Origin: Dendrolimus kikuchii
Lineage: Eukaryota; Arthropoda; Insecta; Lepidoptera; Lasiocampidae
NCBI GenBank assembly: GCA_019925095.2
Contig: CM034392.1
Coordinates: 21,124,387-21,188,386, forward strand
Direction of reading: 5' to 3'
Length of the DNA: 64,000 bases
The notes beneath the pieces were generated by a model, which ran no database searches, had not been told where the DNA came from, and saw only the letters and a program-made list of their open reading frames with translations. Of this stretch, positions 1 to 11,470 are shown piece after piece. Every line of letters begins with the position of its first letter. Position 1 is the stretch's first letter. The translations under genes were made by a program, and so were the position numbers.

Positions 1-548
1 CTAATTATGTATTTATTAACAAAAAAAGAGCCTGAGGTGGATATACCTACATGAAATAAAAGAATTTTGGGCTAGATAGGCGTGTTGCTGGGGAGTTTCT
101 TATCGCTGCTTCTTAAACAGTGATAACATGTCGCGAAGCTGTATACATAGAATAAGAAGTAAATTTAAATTTTATCTTATATTTTTAAGAAAATTTATTT
201 ACATTTCAGGTAACTTCTGTATATAAAAACTCATTGTCAAAAGAAAAATATGTGTCAACGTTCTCTGAATGTAAAAAAAAAATCGTCATAATATTGTTGA
301 GATTCGTAGAATACAAAGTCGTAAGTAAATTGTCAATTTATACCTTCATAAATGTGATAATGCCCAAGCGAGACAACTAACTCCATTTAGGCATTCATTT
401 CTGACGTTCTGCTACGATTTTTGACGTAGTAGAGCTACGATGGAGTCGGAGCCGGCTCGATTGGTGTGATACCACGCTGTCACAGAGTATCGGCGTGAGA
501 TGGTTATCTTTGACCTAATCGAGCTCAGAGCGATGAATCACGCTGGTA
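1..548. other. AT-rich DNA without a recognised gene
   Basis: No open frame here resembles a known protein. The stretch at about 400-548 is richer in GC than its surroundings and ends directly at the fold-back repeat at 549. It may be the edge of an old transposable element, but I see no termini or coding motif that would prove this. Confidence 0.5.
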
Positions 549-653
549 TGCACCGACGTTTAACCGACGGTTAAAATAAAACAGTTGCTAGTTATGCATT
601 TAGTTTTATTGATTAATTTATTTTAATCATCGGTTAAATAGATGTCGGTGCAC
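549..653. repeat. Short fold-back (hairpin) element, about 105 bp
   Basis: The two ends are inverted copies: TGCACCGAC at 549-557 and GTCGGTGCA at 645-653. Inside them is a second matching block (TTAACCGACGGTTAAAA against the complement of TTTTAATCATCGGTTAA), and the centre is AT-rich. This is the structure of a tiny MITE-like palindrome with no coding capacity. The family and target duplication are not established. Confidence 0.55.
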
Positions 654-2230
654 AACAGACTTCCGATGACCCACTTTCCCCTTTCCTAATCCATTCCCTA
701 TTCTCCCATCAGATCCCGCTATCCCATCTCTTGTATACTATCTTCTTTATCACATCCCTCCTATGCCATCCTAAATGTTGGCTGTCTCTGTCCGTGGTGT
801 TGCAAACGTCTATACGCAACGGTAACCATATTCCATTAAGTGGGCCATTTGCCTATTTTCCAGCCTCACAACATAAAAAGGTAGCTCGTTAAAGAGCTTC
901 CCAGGTACGCTTTACTGGACGAGTTTTTCCAATGCTCATCCACAAACATCCAATAATTTGCATTTAAACAACGTGTAGTGAACATTCCTAAGATTTAGCT
1001 TCACTCGCTCTTTGCCCTCTTTTAATGCGAATGGGGAAATCATTCATACTGCATGCAATGCTCAAAGCAAAAAGCTAAATTACAGTAGAGAAGTGTGGTC
1101 CAAATTAGTGCAACTCGCGACGTCCGCTCACTGGGTCACCATTTCTGATTTAGTGCTGATATACATCTAGATACATGTATCTGTTAGGTACACAAATGAC
1201 TCATATCTATTTATCAATATGAATTTAAGTTAGACTTTTGCACTCGGAGTCGGATAATGATTTATTTATATTAAATAGTGACGATTGACTTTCTCCTTTT
1301 ACTCTTTCGCTCTTGAAATAGAAATGCCTATCTACGATTTCAAAGTAAAAGCCAATATATTAAATGAAAAATGTAATTTAAATAAAGCATAATCCCTTAT
1401 CATAAGAGTTGCAGTTTTGTCTGTCTGTTTGTGTCGAATAAGTTCCGAACAGGCTCAATGGATTCGAATGAAAATTTTAAGGATTAAAGCAGGAATTTTG
1501 TCTTAAATTATGTATTTCGATATCTCAGAAATCATGCATAATTAAGTCAATCTCACGCATGACACCACTGTGTGTGACCACAGCTAGTATTTAATATATT
1601 GACACTGAGTAAGAAATGTTTTTGTTAGAAAATTTGATACTTAACAATAACATGTTGAAGCAATCTGGGGAAATACAGCCGTGACAATATCGTCACTCCA
1701 TCTAAATATTGAAAAACCCGAAATACCAGATAAAAGAAAAACAGCGCGAAAAACACTCGGTTACGTTTAAGCGATTTCCCTTTTCGCATTTTCACTTATA
1801 ATAATTTCCTTGTCGAGATTAACTTAAACACTTGAGTGGCTCTTGTAGCGAGTAAATATAAACCGACTGATTCATAATAGCTACAGGAGATTTATATGCC
1901 TGTTAAGAAATAGTTTAAAAACTTGTTCTTATATATGTTCTATAAAACCACGTAAGCTATCGTGAATAAGGGGCTAAGATGTCAATTAACGTGCTGTGAA
2001 GATAATTGCGGTGTAATATTGGTGCTGGCTTATGCAATTACATCAGAACCGTGAGCGGATGTATGTGTACGTAGTTTGCATTAGAGATACGTCAGCAAAC
2101 ATCGCAACAAGCAACTAAGTCGCATACTCACAGTGTGTTGTATAACATAATCGATAGACCGACTTCCAAGCTTCTCGATGCAAGTTCAAATGAGGCGTAT
2201 TAAATGTTTCCAGGCGGATTGTCACAGGTA
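654..2230. other. Repeat-bearing intergenic or intronic DNA
   Basis: Positions 790-872 are a minus-strand fragment of the dispersed repeat of about 300 bp described at 61534; shared features are the gttgcaaacgtc and aacggtaacca blocks. Positions 1405-1600 look like a decayed copy of another lepidopteran dispersed repeat. No supported exon is seen. Confidence 0.5.
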
Positions 2231-2234
2231 TTTA

Positions 2235-2440
2235 GAACTAGCTGCGCCCGCGGCTTCACCCGCGTGGTGATGGAAAATCGTTATATTTTGGATAATTTAC
2301 ACTGTATCTTTATAAATTATAGCCTATGTGATATTCTGATGTGTAAGCTATATTACTGTAAAGTTTCATCAAACTCCATTCAGTAGTTTTTGCGTGAAAG
2401 AGTAACAAACATACATCCATACATACATTATTATAAACTG
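2235..2440. repeat. Dispersed lepidopteran-type repeat (also at 24044)
   Basis: The segment starts with a GC-rich edge (ctagctgcgcccgcgg) and continues with 'atagcctatgtgatattc' and 'gagtaacaaacatacatcc'. The same order of blocks recurs at 24044-24200. The 60-codon open frame inside it (2204-2386) is a by-product of the repeat, not a gene. Confidence 0.5.
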
Positions 2441-2756
2441 TCGCGTTTATAATATAATATTTATTATAATTATATTATACGATATTTAATGCTTATACAA
2501 AACTTCTTGTGCGCCGTACTTTTATTCACAATACATTATTGTAACGTATAAAAACATTGACTTTTTTATTCAGGCGTTACAATGAGAGGTACTGCACTAT
2601 GTAATATATTAATTTTATCGCTAAACAACCGAATATATTCTTAATCTCTTGCTTGAAAGCTTAGTTCTTGGTTTGAGGTTCAAATAAACAGATTGTTATA
2701 AAATGATTGTATATAAAACCGATCTATATTCAGGGTGCTTGTTAAATAGTTTGCAG

Positions 2757-2838
2757 ACAGTGTCGATACTAGCTGGTCGCAAAGCCGCCTGAGGAAGAAT
2801 CTTAAAGAGGATGCAATCAGAATCAGTCAACCTGTGAG
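2757..2838 (+). CDS. Candidate internal exon, unknown protein
   Basis: An 82-nt segment lies between a good acceptor (tagtttgcag, 2747-2756) and a donor (gag|gtatta). It stays open in one frame for 26 codons beginning SVDTSWSQSRLRKNLKED, entering in phase 1 and leaving in phase 2. The residue mix is hydrophilic and protein-like, and the segment is richer in GC than its surroundings. I do not recognise the family. With no partner exon identified this could be chance, because short splice-bounded frames arise at random in 64 kb. Confidence 0.22.
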
Positions 2839-2959
2839 GTATTATTGCATGTCACTTTTTACACACCAGTTTTGTGGGCGCAAGTTTTTTTATTGCAGTG
2901 AAACTTCTATATAGACGGGGTTTACGATTTTCGCTCACGGAAAAGCGTCGCGGCCGTGT

Positions 2960-3505
2960 GTTCTAATACTTACATTTTTCAACTCGTGATATCTTTCGAA
3001 TGGGATGTCCGAATTGAATAATTCAAAAAGTTATATAAAGGTATTGAAGCAGTCTTGAATATGAAGTAATTTATTTTGATAAGGATGAATACCAAGATAC
3101 AAATAAAGAGCCTTCTCTAACGGCCGCATTTTAATTAACTTTTTAAAATAAAAGAATACTTATTGTGGCATAACTATAATAGTTAGACATATTATACTGT
3201 CGCGACACTTTTTGTAAATGATGATGTTCTGCAAAGTCGTAGTACATTATTTTATTCTATCATCAAAAGTTTTCGCAGCGCACGCGATTTTAGGTATTTT
3301 TTTTACACCTTGGGTTATATTATTGGAGTTTTAGTAAGGATCCCTAATTTTTTGTAAATATAATATAGCCTATGTCACCCGGGGATAGTGTAGCTCACCA
3401 ATAGTCAAAGAATTTTTCAAATCGATTCAGTAGTTTCGGAGCCTCTTCATGCAAACAAAAAACAATCTTATATTTCCTCTTTATAATATTAGTATAGATA
3501 TTTAT
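2960..3505 (-). repeat. Dispersed repeat, reverse-oriented copy of the 8036-8920 family
   Basis: Read on the minus strand this matches the plus-strand repeat at 8360-8920. Shared blocks in order are the 'cagtagtttcggag' region, 'ttactaaaactccaataat', the gcgctgcgaaaact block, the aaagagttct/ttattt block, and an end near 'aaatgtaagtattag'. It is non-coding and class-unassigned, a non-autonomous element of a kind common in Lepidoptera. Confidence 0.6.
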
Positions 3506-3639
3506 ATATATTTATAATAAAATTAATTAGATATTTGCATATTATAAAAAGCGTAAGATTTTGCGCTGGAAGTTGTTTAATAAAATTGGGAACTGGGTTG
3601 CCCTAAAAAGCGCTATATCTAGCTTCGAAAGCGCTAAAG

Positions 3640-3870
3640 TGGCAGGCCTGATGAGCCGAGCGCCGGGGAAGTCCCGCAAACGAGAAAGCGAGCGAGAGAG
3701 CGAGTGAGAATATACCTCGTCCTCCGACGACCTCGTCACTCTAATACCCAAAATCGCGTTTTACGCATCTGAAAGTGGGATGTTCCGAGCCGCCATTAAT
3801 GGAGGCAAACTTAAGTTTGCATCGAACTATATATACCTCTGCTCTCCACGTGGCTGGGCATCACTGCCTC
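3640..3870 (+). promoter_or_regulatory. Possible TATA/initiator promoter with GA-rich upstream block
   Basis: A CpG-containing stretch with a GA-repeat tract (aagcgagcgagagagcgag, about 3685-3703) is followed by TATATATA at 3828-3835. About 31 nt after the centre of that box is an initiator-like TCACT (A at 3863). GA tracts plus TATA and Inr at this spacing are typical of insect RNA polymerase II promoters. No downstream coding exon is seen; the next feature is a hairpin repeat. It may be a chance match or a transposon promoter. Confidence 0.2.
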
Positions 3871-3904
3871 TATTTGTGGTCTGTGTAAAAAAATATTAAT
3901 AAAT

Positions 3905-4470
3905 AATTTTAGAGTAGACTATGGATGTTTTTTTGGTTCCCGATCGAATTCAGTATTTTGTTTGATAAAAAAATGTGTTAAAATAAAAAATGCATTCATT
4001 AAAATACCTAACCTAACCAAATCATAATTTGCAGTAAACCTGCGAAAAATCGAAATGTGCGCTGGGACACATATTAGAAGTGAAACTTCAACGGACAAGT
4101 GCAAAAACGAATCGCAATGGACAAATTGAAAAACGAATGGCAACGGATGAGTGGAAAAACGAATCGCAACGGGCAAGTGGAAAAACGAATGGCAATGGAT
4201 AAGCGGAAAAATGAATCGCAACGGACAAGTGGAAAAACGAAAAGCAACAGACAAGTGGAAAAACTTCAACTGACAAGTGATAAAATGAATCGCAATAAAA
4301 TTTTAACTTGAAGTTTTACGGGCAGGTTTTCAAATTGGACAAGTACATTAACAATCTGCCCGTAAAACTTCAAGTTAAAATTTTGTTGCGATTCGTTTTT
4401 CCACTCATCCGTTGCCATTCGTTTTTCAACTTGTCCGTTGCGATTCGTTTTTCCACTTATCCGTTGAAGT
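3905..4470. repeat. Long fold-back element with minisatellite arms (copy 1)
   Basis: The left arm (4083-4280) is an array of about 27-bp units that alternate 'cgaatcgcaacggacaag' and 'cgaatggcaacggataag', giving a 54-bp higher-order period. The apex (4296-4384) is a near-perfect palindrome around 'gacaagtacattaac'. The right arm (4385-4470) is the reverse complement of the left array. The outer left flank (3913-4060) matches the reverse complement of the right flank of copy 2 at 25145-25510. Open frames at 4088-4311 are products of the array and not genes. Confidence 0.8.
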
Positions 4471-4530
4471 TTTTTTTATTGCAGGAGTTCAGCAGACAGG
4501 CAGACGTCCCACTTGATGGAAGTGAGCGTG
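4471..4530 (+). repeat. 5' fragment of the ~300-bp dispersed repeat
   Basis: It has the family 5' end (ttttttattgcaggagttcagcagacaggcagacg) and then the 'cacttgatggaa' block, and stops after about 60 bp. It replaces the outer right arm of the hairpin element at 3905. Confidence 0.7.
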
Positions 4531-7159
4531 AAGTTAAAGACCTACTTAGAGCAATAAGATGCTAGTTACCGTTAGTAATATATTCCTTGATTTAACAGTT
4601 ACTCTTGTATTTAATTTTAAAGCGCTTTAAAAGGCTTTCATCCTGAATATTACATTTAGGTTAATGCTTAAAGTACGAATAATTGAATCGCTTAAAGGGA
4701 AAACAATGTTCCATTCTGTCAGCAGGCAATGTTACGAATGGAACAAATGGATCCCATTGTAAGGTCACGACCAAAGGAAATTAAATCGTTGATCAAATTA
4801 ATTACTTTAAAAGGTATGCGAGATTAACGGCTGCTTTCATCGCAATTTTCAGTTTTTTACGGAGGAAATCGTTTTCACCTTTTCTGTAATAGATGGAAGA
4901 TGGACCAATTAGCACTAATTCGAGAGAAGTACCGTAACAAAATTCTTTTTAAAACGTTACATAATGTACACTCAAAATTAATATCATTACAACGTAATTG
5001 TTTGCAGATTCATAGTAAAAATATGTGCGAGAATAACAAGCAAATTTTTTATTGTGAGACTTTACATACGTGTACCATAAAAGGACGTCCACTGCTTTTA
5101 TGATTTGATTACTGGACCCTAGAAAAGCGTGTACCTAACCAAAAGTACCCAATATCACATAAACCACTCAAGGAATCGTGTTGAATCTAATTTACGTCGA
5201 GTGTTTTTCTAATTTTTGAAATATTCAAAATTCTTTTGAATTGAAAAATTGAACAAAACACAGCTCAGCACTTATTCGACTTTCAAAAGATTTTTCATTC
5301 TTCCTGTATTGCTACCATCAAATTTTTGTTTATCGTTTTCCAATTTCATTTATATAGACCTAATAGTCTTCGCCAAAATAAATTGGTGTTAGTAAGTTGT
5401 GACATACAGTACCTACAATATAGATGGATGCAAACACACACAATGAAATAATACGAAATCTGTTTTTCGCTACATTAAACTAAGTGAGTAATATGCTTCT
5501 ACGAATGTGAGTCCCGTTTAAACACCCAACTATTTCTTAACTATCGGATTCTCCCTGTTATATAAAATCGGTAATGTAATAGAGGAAAACAGTCTGTAAG
5601 TTTTTTGTCGGTTAAATGAACACCAAAAGTTGCGACCGGTTTGAATCAAATTGGATTTTGTCGTCAAGTACTCGTAACGGCAAAGCTTTTGGGTGAAAAT
5701 GTAAAAATATTTTATCCTGAAAGGGAACAGGTATAGAGGTTGTTTTTATCGATTATAAAAAGACGACGAGAGCCGCCTGGCGTTAGCATATTGGTTTTTG
5801 ATGGGACTGATCAAGCCTATGGAACACGGCGATAAAAAAAGATGTATAAATATTTTATCAGAAACAAGGTGTCTGCAGACGACAAGAAAACTTGCGCATC
5901 TATTTTTAGATAAATATTAACGGTCTTATTCATATTAAGAGTAACTTTGAAGGTTTCTTTAAGGTTCTTAAACAAGCCTACGAACTTGCTCTAACTGAAT
6001 ATGAATAAGACCGTACGTGCAGTTTTAATTTTTCGCATTTAATATTCTGTTTGCCGAGTTAAAATTAAGAGTTAATTTTAGTCAGTTACATGAATACACA
6101 GAAGGGCTACTAGAGATCTAGTATTATATTAATAATAATAGCTGTCAAAGATCTACTATTATATTAATAAAATTATTGTAAGTGGCCGTGTGCGAGTCGG
6201 AGTTGCACATGAAAAGATCCTATAAGTTTGTCTATGAATCTTATTCAATCTAACTTGGAAAATTAATGCATTTTTTTGTATTATTTTATTATATGTTATG
6301 TTTTCCATGCTTGGAAATAAACCTGTAAACATGAAAGGTACATAAATACAATGCTCGATAGTGGTACGCATATATACATTTTTTCTGAGAAATTTCGAAA
6401 GTTTCCGCTGAAGGCAGAATAGAAATGTTTACGAGTTCCCGTAATAGCTGCGTGACAGACCCTAATATTTAAAATTCTAAATTAAATATAGACAATTACG
6501 TAACAAGAATAAGGTTTGAATTTAACGCTTATAAAAGTTCAAAAAATCACATTCAAATAATAAATTAAACTCTCTTAAATACGAAACAAATATACTGCTG
6601 AAAATTGGGCCACTTTTTCAGTTTATTCAAGGTCGAACAAAAAAGACCGGCGATTGTTGAATTAATAACACAAAAACAACAAAGTAGAAAGATCTCCTTT
6701 GTTCGCTTTTTAATATCGCTTTCATTGCTTGATACAACGTAATAAAAATCTGGCTATTTTACAAGACCATAATAATATCTCCGTTATTATTAATATACGA
6801 AAAAAGAAATGTATTAAAATAAATAGATTTGTGAACTTAGACCGTGTCAAATGAAATTAAAAAATAATGTAAGGGATGGACTCAACGTCTTTAGATTTTA
6901 AATAATATATCGTTGACGTGCATTGTAATTGATTGACCCACAATCCTACATCATGTAGTTTTGAGAAACTAACTACATGTATATGCAAAGCTGGACGGAC
7001 GGATATGATAATTATATAAGATTTTTTTGTCAGAATGGCTACGTAACCATAAAATAACCCGTTGTTTTTGTACTTATATGTACTGTATATATTAATTAAT
7101 CAACATTATTTGCTAACTGAACCACCGGCAGTATGAAAATGTGATAGCATTTTCATCCC
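4531..7159. other. AT-rich DNA, no supported gene
   Basis: Only short frames occur (for example 4900-5103), without family resemblance or good splice context. Positions 6178-6215 carry 'gtggccgtgtgcgagtcgg', typical of decayed lepidopteran retroelement ends. Confidence 0.5.
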
Positions 7160-7292
7160 TGCTAAGGCTTGCCTGGAAGAGATCGCTTTTTAGCGATAAT
7201 GCCACCCGTTGTACTATTCCGTTATCCTTTTCTACTTCTGCTTGTCTATGCTTTGGAATACAATAAAGAGTTCTCTATCTATCTATCTAATC
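7160..7292 (+). repeat. Non-LTR retrotransposon-like 3' end with (CTAT)n tail
   Basis: The block 'cctggaagagatcgctttttagcgataatgccacc' runs to 'caataaagag' and ends in ctatctatctat. The same block recurs at 36098-36215 (again with a tatcta tail) and 36490-36540. Reverse fragments are at 23265-23295 and 52225-52255. A polyadenylation-like aataaa followed by a short tandem repeat is typical of some LINE 3' ends; the family is not determined. Confidence 0.55.
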
Positions 7293-8035
7293 AAATTATA
7301 ACCAGAGCCGAAGCGGTATGAAAATAATAAGTAAGTAACCACTCGCGAAAACGTATGAAACAACAATAAAATATTAATACACTTCTTTATTTAATATCAA
7401 GAAATTTCTTTACAAATACCTTAGATAAACCTTCCTAACTTAATAAAAACCTTTTTGAAAGTGAAATTGAATAACTTATTTACGGTATACCATTATATTA
7501 GTCTGATGTTATAAAATAAATATTTGTTCGAAAAATAATACTCGCTACTAGATTGCCCTTCTTGGTAAGTCAGTTTAGAATAATTATACCGTTTTATTCA
7601 AATTCTATCATCTTATAGGGACGACGGTCGGTTCATTAATATAGGTTGTAATTCTGACGTTTTAATTAAGATGTCATCTATATAAATAAGAATAAATGTT
7701 TGCATGTTTGTACTTTATACGTTCCTAAACCATTGATCAGATTGTGATGAAACTTTGGTCAGGGTGTCCTGAGGACACCTGTGAGTTCACTAAACAATTT
7801 TATACTATACGTGGCATTGCAACGCATGCAGGGTACACCTAGTTTGGAATAATAAACATGGGTGATAGCTTATTTTTTGCGTCGTGAAGCAGCATTCACT
7901 CATGATTGTTTAGATGTCCGTAACAAAAAATTGGTTAATCAAAGTAGACTGTATTTACTAACCAATATCATACATACATATTATTATATTATATACATAC
8001 ATACACAAGTAATTATGTGGGTATATAAGTGCATA

Positions 8036-8920
8036 TTTTTTTTATCTATACTAATATTATAAAGCTGAAGGGTTTGTTTGTTTAAACGCACTAATCTCAG
8101 GAACCGCTGGTCCGATTTGAAAAATTCTTTCAGTGTTAAATAGTACATTTATCGAGGAAGGCTATAGGCTATATTATATATTTTTTTAAATTAGGGATCC
8201 TTACTAAAAGTCCAATAATGTAACCCAAGGTGTAAAAAAATGACCCGAAAAATCCTTACACGGCGTGCGCTGCGAAAACTATTGATTATAGAACAAAACA
8301 ATGTACTACCACTTTGCAGAACATAATTGTCTACAAAAATAACGCGTAGCCATATGTCTAACTAAGTAATATTATAAAGCTGAAGAGTTTGTTTGTTTGT
8401 TTAAATGCGCTAATCTCAGGAACCGCTGGTCCGATTTGAAAAATTCTTTCAGTGTTGAATAGTACATTTATCGAGGAAGGCTATATGCTATATTATATTT
8501 TCCAAAAAAAATAGGAATCCTTACTAAAAGTCCAATAATGTAACCCAAGGTGTAAAAAAATTATCCGAAAAAATCCTTTCACGGCGTGCGCTGCGAAAAC
8601 TATTGATTATAGAACAAAACAATGTACTACCACTTTGCAGAACATATAATTGTCTACAAAAAATATTGCGTAACCATATGTCTAACTATTGTAGTTATCT
8701 CACAATAAGTGTTTTCTTTTATTTTTTTAAATAATTAAAATGCCGTCGCTTCGAAAACTCTTTATTTTCTACCTTGGTATTAATCCTTATCAAAATAAAT
8801 TACCTTAACCAAAATTAAATAAATAACCTTTCTAGAACTTTTTGAATTATTCAATTCGGACATTTCATTCAAAAGATATCGCGATTTTTAAAATGTAAGT
8901 ATTAGTGTTGTAGCCAAATA
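8036..8920 (+). repeat. Tandem pair of a dispersed non-autonomous repeat
   Basis: Two head-to-tail copies begin at about 8053 and 8373. Each starts 'attataaagctgaag', runs through 'aatctcaggaaccgctggtc' and 'tttatcgaggaaggctata', and reaches 'cggcgtgcgctgcgaaaac' and 'catatgtctaacta'. The second copy continues to about 8915. A third, divergent start lies at 8927. I place it among non-autonomous elements common in Lepidoptera, possibly Helitron-like, without proof. Confidence 0.65.
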
Positions 8921-8926
8921 TACTAA

Positions 8927-9145
8927 TATTGTTTGATTGAACGCGCTAATCTCAGGAACTACTGGGCTGATTTGAAAAATTCTTTCAGTGTTGGATAGCC
9001 CATTTATCGAGGAAGGCTATAGGCTATATATCATCACGCTAAGACCAATAGGAGCGGAGCACCAATGAAGAATGTTTCAAAATCGGAAGGTTTTGAAAGC
9101 AAATTCCACGCGGACGACGTCGCGGGCACAGCTAGTTGATAATAA
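8927..9145 (+). repeat. Variant copy of the preceding repeat
   Basis: It starts with the 'gcgctaatctcaggaactactgg' and 'ttatcgaggaaggctatagg' blocks, then switches to a different 3' half ('accaataggagcggagcacc') and ends near 'gcgggcacagctag'. The 78-codon frame at 9072-9308 overlaps this repeat and is rejected as a gene. Confidence 0.55.
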
Positions 9146-10191
9146 AAGTGAAGGCTGGAAACGAGCAAAATGCCCACCCGATGGACAGTGGTCACCTCCG
9201 CATATGGTCGTTTTCATAAAAATTGCAATATTTTTGGAAAATTTCGTACATGTAGATTCAGTAGCTATTTTAAATAGCTGTGACATTTATGACATGAGTA
9301 TTATATAAACGCTGCGTTTTTGCCAAAACGCTACAGATCCTACAAAAACTATGCAAAATAGATATACCTACTAACGAAGACGACATCCTAAAAGACGTTA
9401 ATGTTCGCAAGTTTGTGAAGCTAAAGATCATTTCGATAGCGCTATAAATACATCATCTGGTTTATACTCAAAGCATAAAGAATTCATTTATCAATAACAT
9501 CATAAAAATCCCTATTTGCCCCGGCGAACACCTAATGGGCTGTTATTTACGCCACGCCACACCTCGGATTGTCTGCCCCCACATCCACGCAATACCAAAA
9601 TGTATACTCATAAAACCTTATTGCGTCAGCGGTATCTTATCAGTGCGGCGAAGCCAATAAAAGCGATTACGTGGATATTACATCCAAACAACTCACTCGA
9701 ACAATTAATTTTAAGCACCTGTTTACTGAAATCGTGTTTGCTTAATCACACGTTTATATTGTGCGAAGTTTCAAGTCAAGACACAGGAAAGCGACGAGGG
9801 AAGTAGACAGCGCGAATATGATATGTTCGAAATAATCTTTCGTTTGTTTTTTTGTGAATGATAGATCCTTTTTTCTAGTTCACGTTTGTTCGCTTTTTTT
9901 ATACGTCGTAGATTTTTGTGCCTAATGTGCATATTGTTACAATACCTCGTGTATGCTGAAGGAAGACTTAATACTAAATATTGCATATTTATCAACACTA
10001 CCGATGCGTAAACACCCTACAGGAAATCTAGTGTCCTGAACATACAAAGAGATGGACAGAGATATATGACGATAAAAATCCCGTGTTTAGCAAATTCGAT
10101 ACAGAACCTTAAAAAGCAGTAATTGAAATATATTTTTGAGAAATTCTCACCTTTCGTCGGCAGAATCGACACTAATTAATATCGATTATTT
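9146..10191. other. Mixed DNA; possible degraded reverse transcriptase C-terminus
   Basis: Positions 9318-9446 read openly for about 43 codons with retroelement-like wording (KTLQILQKLCKIDIPTNED), ending in TAA. This resembles the C-terminal end of jockey-type polymerases but is too short to assign. The 96-codon frame at 9516-9806 has no recognisable domain. Confidence 0.3.
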
Positions 10192-10445
10192 ATTTATTTT
10201 ATTGCTGAGGTACAGCAGACAGGCTGACGACCACAACGACTCACCTGATGGAAAGTAACCATCGCCTATGGAATAGACATTTTCAACACCAAAAATGCTA
10301 CCAATACGTTGGTAACCTCAAAGAGAATGGAAGCTGGCCACTAATGCCGAAACACAACACAAGATTGTTATGGCGGCATACTTTAGACTTTTTAGATCAA
10401 GTATGGTAACCATGCAGACGAGCAATTGTCCTACCATCTGACAAT
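10192..10445 (+). repeat. ~300-bp dispersed repeat, 3'-truncated copy
   Basis: It carries the family order: 'attgctgaggtacagcagac', 'cacctgatggaaagtaacc', 'catcgcctatgg', 'aacaccaaaaatgctac', 'ctggccactaatgcc', 'gttatggcggcatac' and 'ctaccatctg'. It lacks the terminal 'ccgcaggaaattgtattc' block present at 61534. Confidence 0.75.
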
Positions 10446-10595
10446 TCGATTAATATAATAAAATTTAAAAGTTCATCAAAAATAGTATATTCAAAGATAT
10501 TCGTAAATTGCTGGCCGTGAATAATAACAACATTCATATTTTAGCTTAACAGCGTACACATTCTCGGTACACAAAGGCATTTCTGAGCTTCTTAC

Positions 10596-10662
10596 CTTCA
10601 TCGACATCTTTGTCAAGGATGATTTTCGAATACACCAAGTTAAATATTTGGTCTGTCGCTTT
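10596..10662 (-). CDS. Candidate internal exon, unknown protein
   Basis: On the minus strand an acceptor (ttatgtttag) precedes 67 open nucleotides encoding KATDQIFNLVYSKIILDKDV and then DE, ending at a strong donor (gaag|gtaagaag). It enters in phase 0 and leaves in phase 1. The composition is protein-like, but the polypyrimidine tract is poor and no neighbouring exon is identified. A retroelement origin is also possible. Confidence 0.2.
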
Positions 10663-10820
10663 CTAAACATAATAAATTATTTCTTTCATTTCAGAGTACT
10701 GCTGTAGTGAGTAATGATTGTCGATGATGAAAATGAAATGAGAATGATTGTCGTATTGTATTTGACAGCACATATTAAACTTCTATTGAAATATACAACA
10801 CAAACTATAACACAATGTAC

Positions 10821-11137
10821 TTACATAACTTCACGCCAGTTTCCTTTGGGGGGTAGACACGAACAATGGAGCGCCATTTAGGCCCATTCTTACACACCTC
10901 ACTTGCTTCTTTGACATTCATAACTCTTGTCATGCACGCTCGTCTGTTCTTAGGGCTCCTGACATCACCCTCCGCTAGTACACGATCAATTTGATCATGG
11001 AAGGTGTGTCGTGGCCTTCCACGATTTCTGCATCCATCCACTTTTGCATTGTATATCTGTTTAGTCATTCTTTCCACATGCCCGAACCACCGGAGGATTC
11101 CTTTCCTTACCTTCACCCCGACACTCTTTCAGACCAA
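10821..11137 (-). mobile_element. RTE-like LINE, 5'-truncated copy A
   Basis: The minus-strand frame (10805-11116) reads through MLRWFGHVER-type and GRPRHTFHDQID motifs to the element C-terminus and matches the C-terminal part of the longer copy at 26654-27955. The 3' end (low coordinate) is the family end, cgtgaagttatg. It stops at high coordinate after 'ctttcagaccaactct'. Some substitutions disturb the frame. No clear target duplication is seen. Confidence 0.8.
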
Positions 11138-11239
11138 CTCTCAGCCTAAAAAAATAAATAAACATCAATAAAGCACTTATTATAAATATATACACATGTT
11201 ACATGTGGAACATGTAATTAAGCTGTATGGATTTTGTTC

Positions 11240-11470
11240 CTTTTACTGTCATTGTGGCGTTACAGAAAAACAAAACACGTGGTGCCAGACATGTAAGTTT
11301 TATCTATGGCTACGTTCCATTTTTTGGCGGGAACTGAAAGGGGACGTTGTGCTGTTTTATTTTCTAAAAATCTGTAAAATCACTCTAAAATGAACAGTAG
11401 TTGTAGGATATTGATCGTTTTTGAGTAGTAATTATGTGTTTTTGTGAGAAATATAAACGGTATAGTCAAA
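11240..11470 (+). repeat. Dispersed repeat shared with 61500-62010 (unoccupied copy)
   Basis: The order 'ggcgggaactgaaaggggac', 'gtgctgttttattttctaaa', 'ctctaaaatgaacagtag', 'gtagtaattatgtg' and 'gtatagtcaaatgtggcc' recurs at 61500-62010. There it is interrupted by the ~300-bp repeat. This copy therefore shows the empty target. Confidence 0.65.

Noticed and set aside
4088..4311. Overlapping frames with repeated RNGQVEKRMAMDK-like words
   Set aside because: Products of the minisatellite arms of a fold-back element, not a repetitive protein gene.
9072..9308. 78-codon frame
   Set aside because: It overlaps a dispersed repeat end (gcgggcacagctag) and has no family resemblance.
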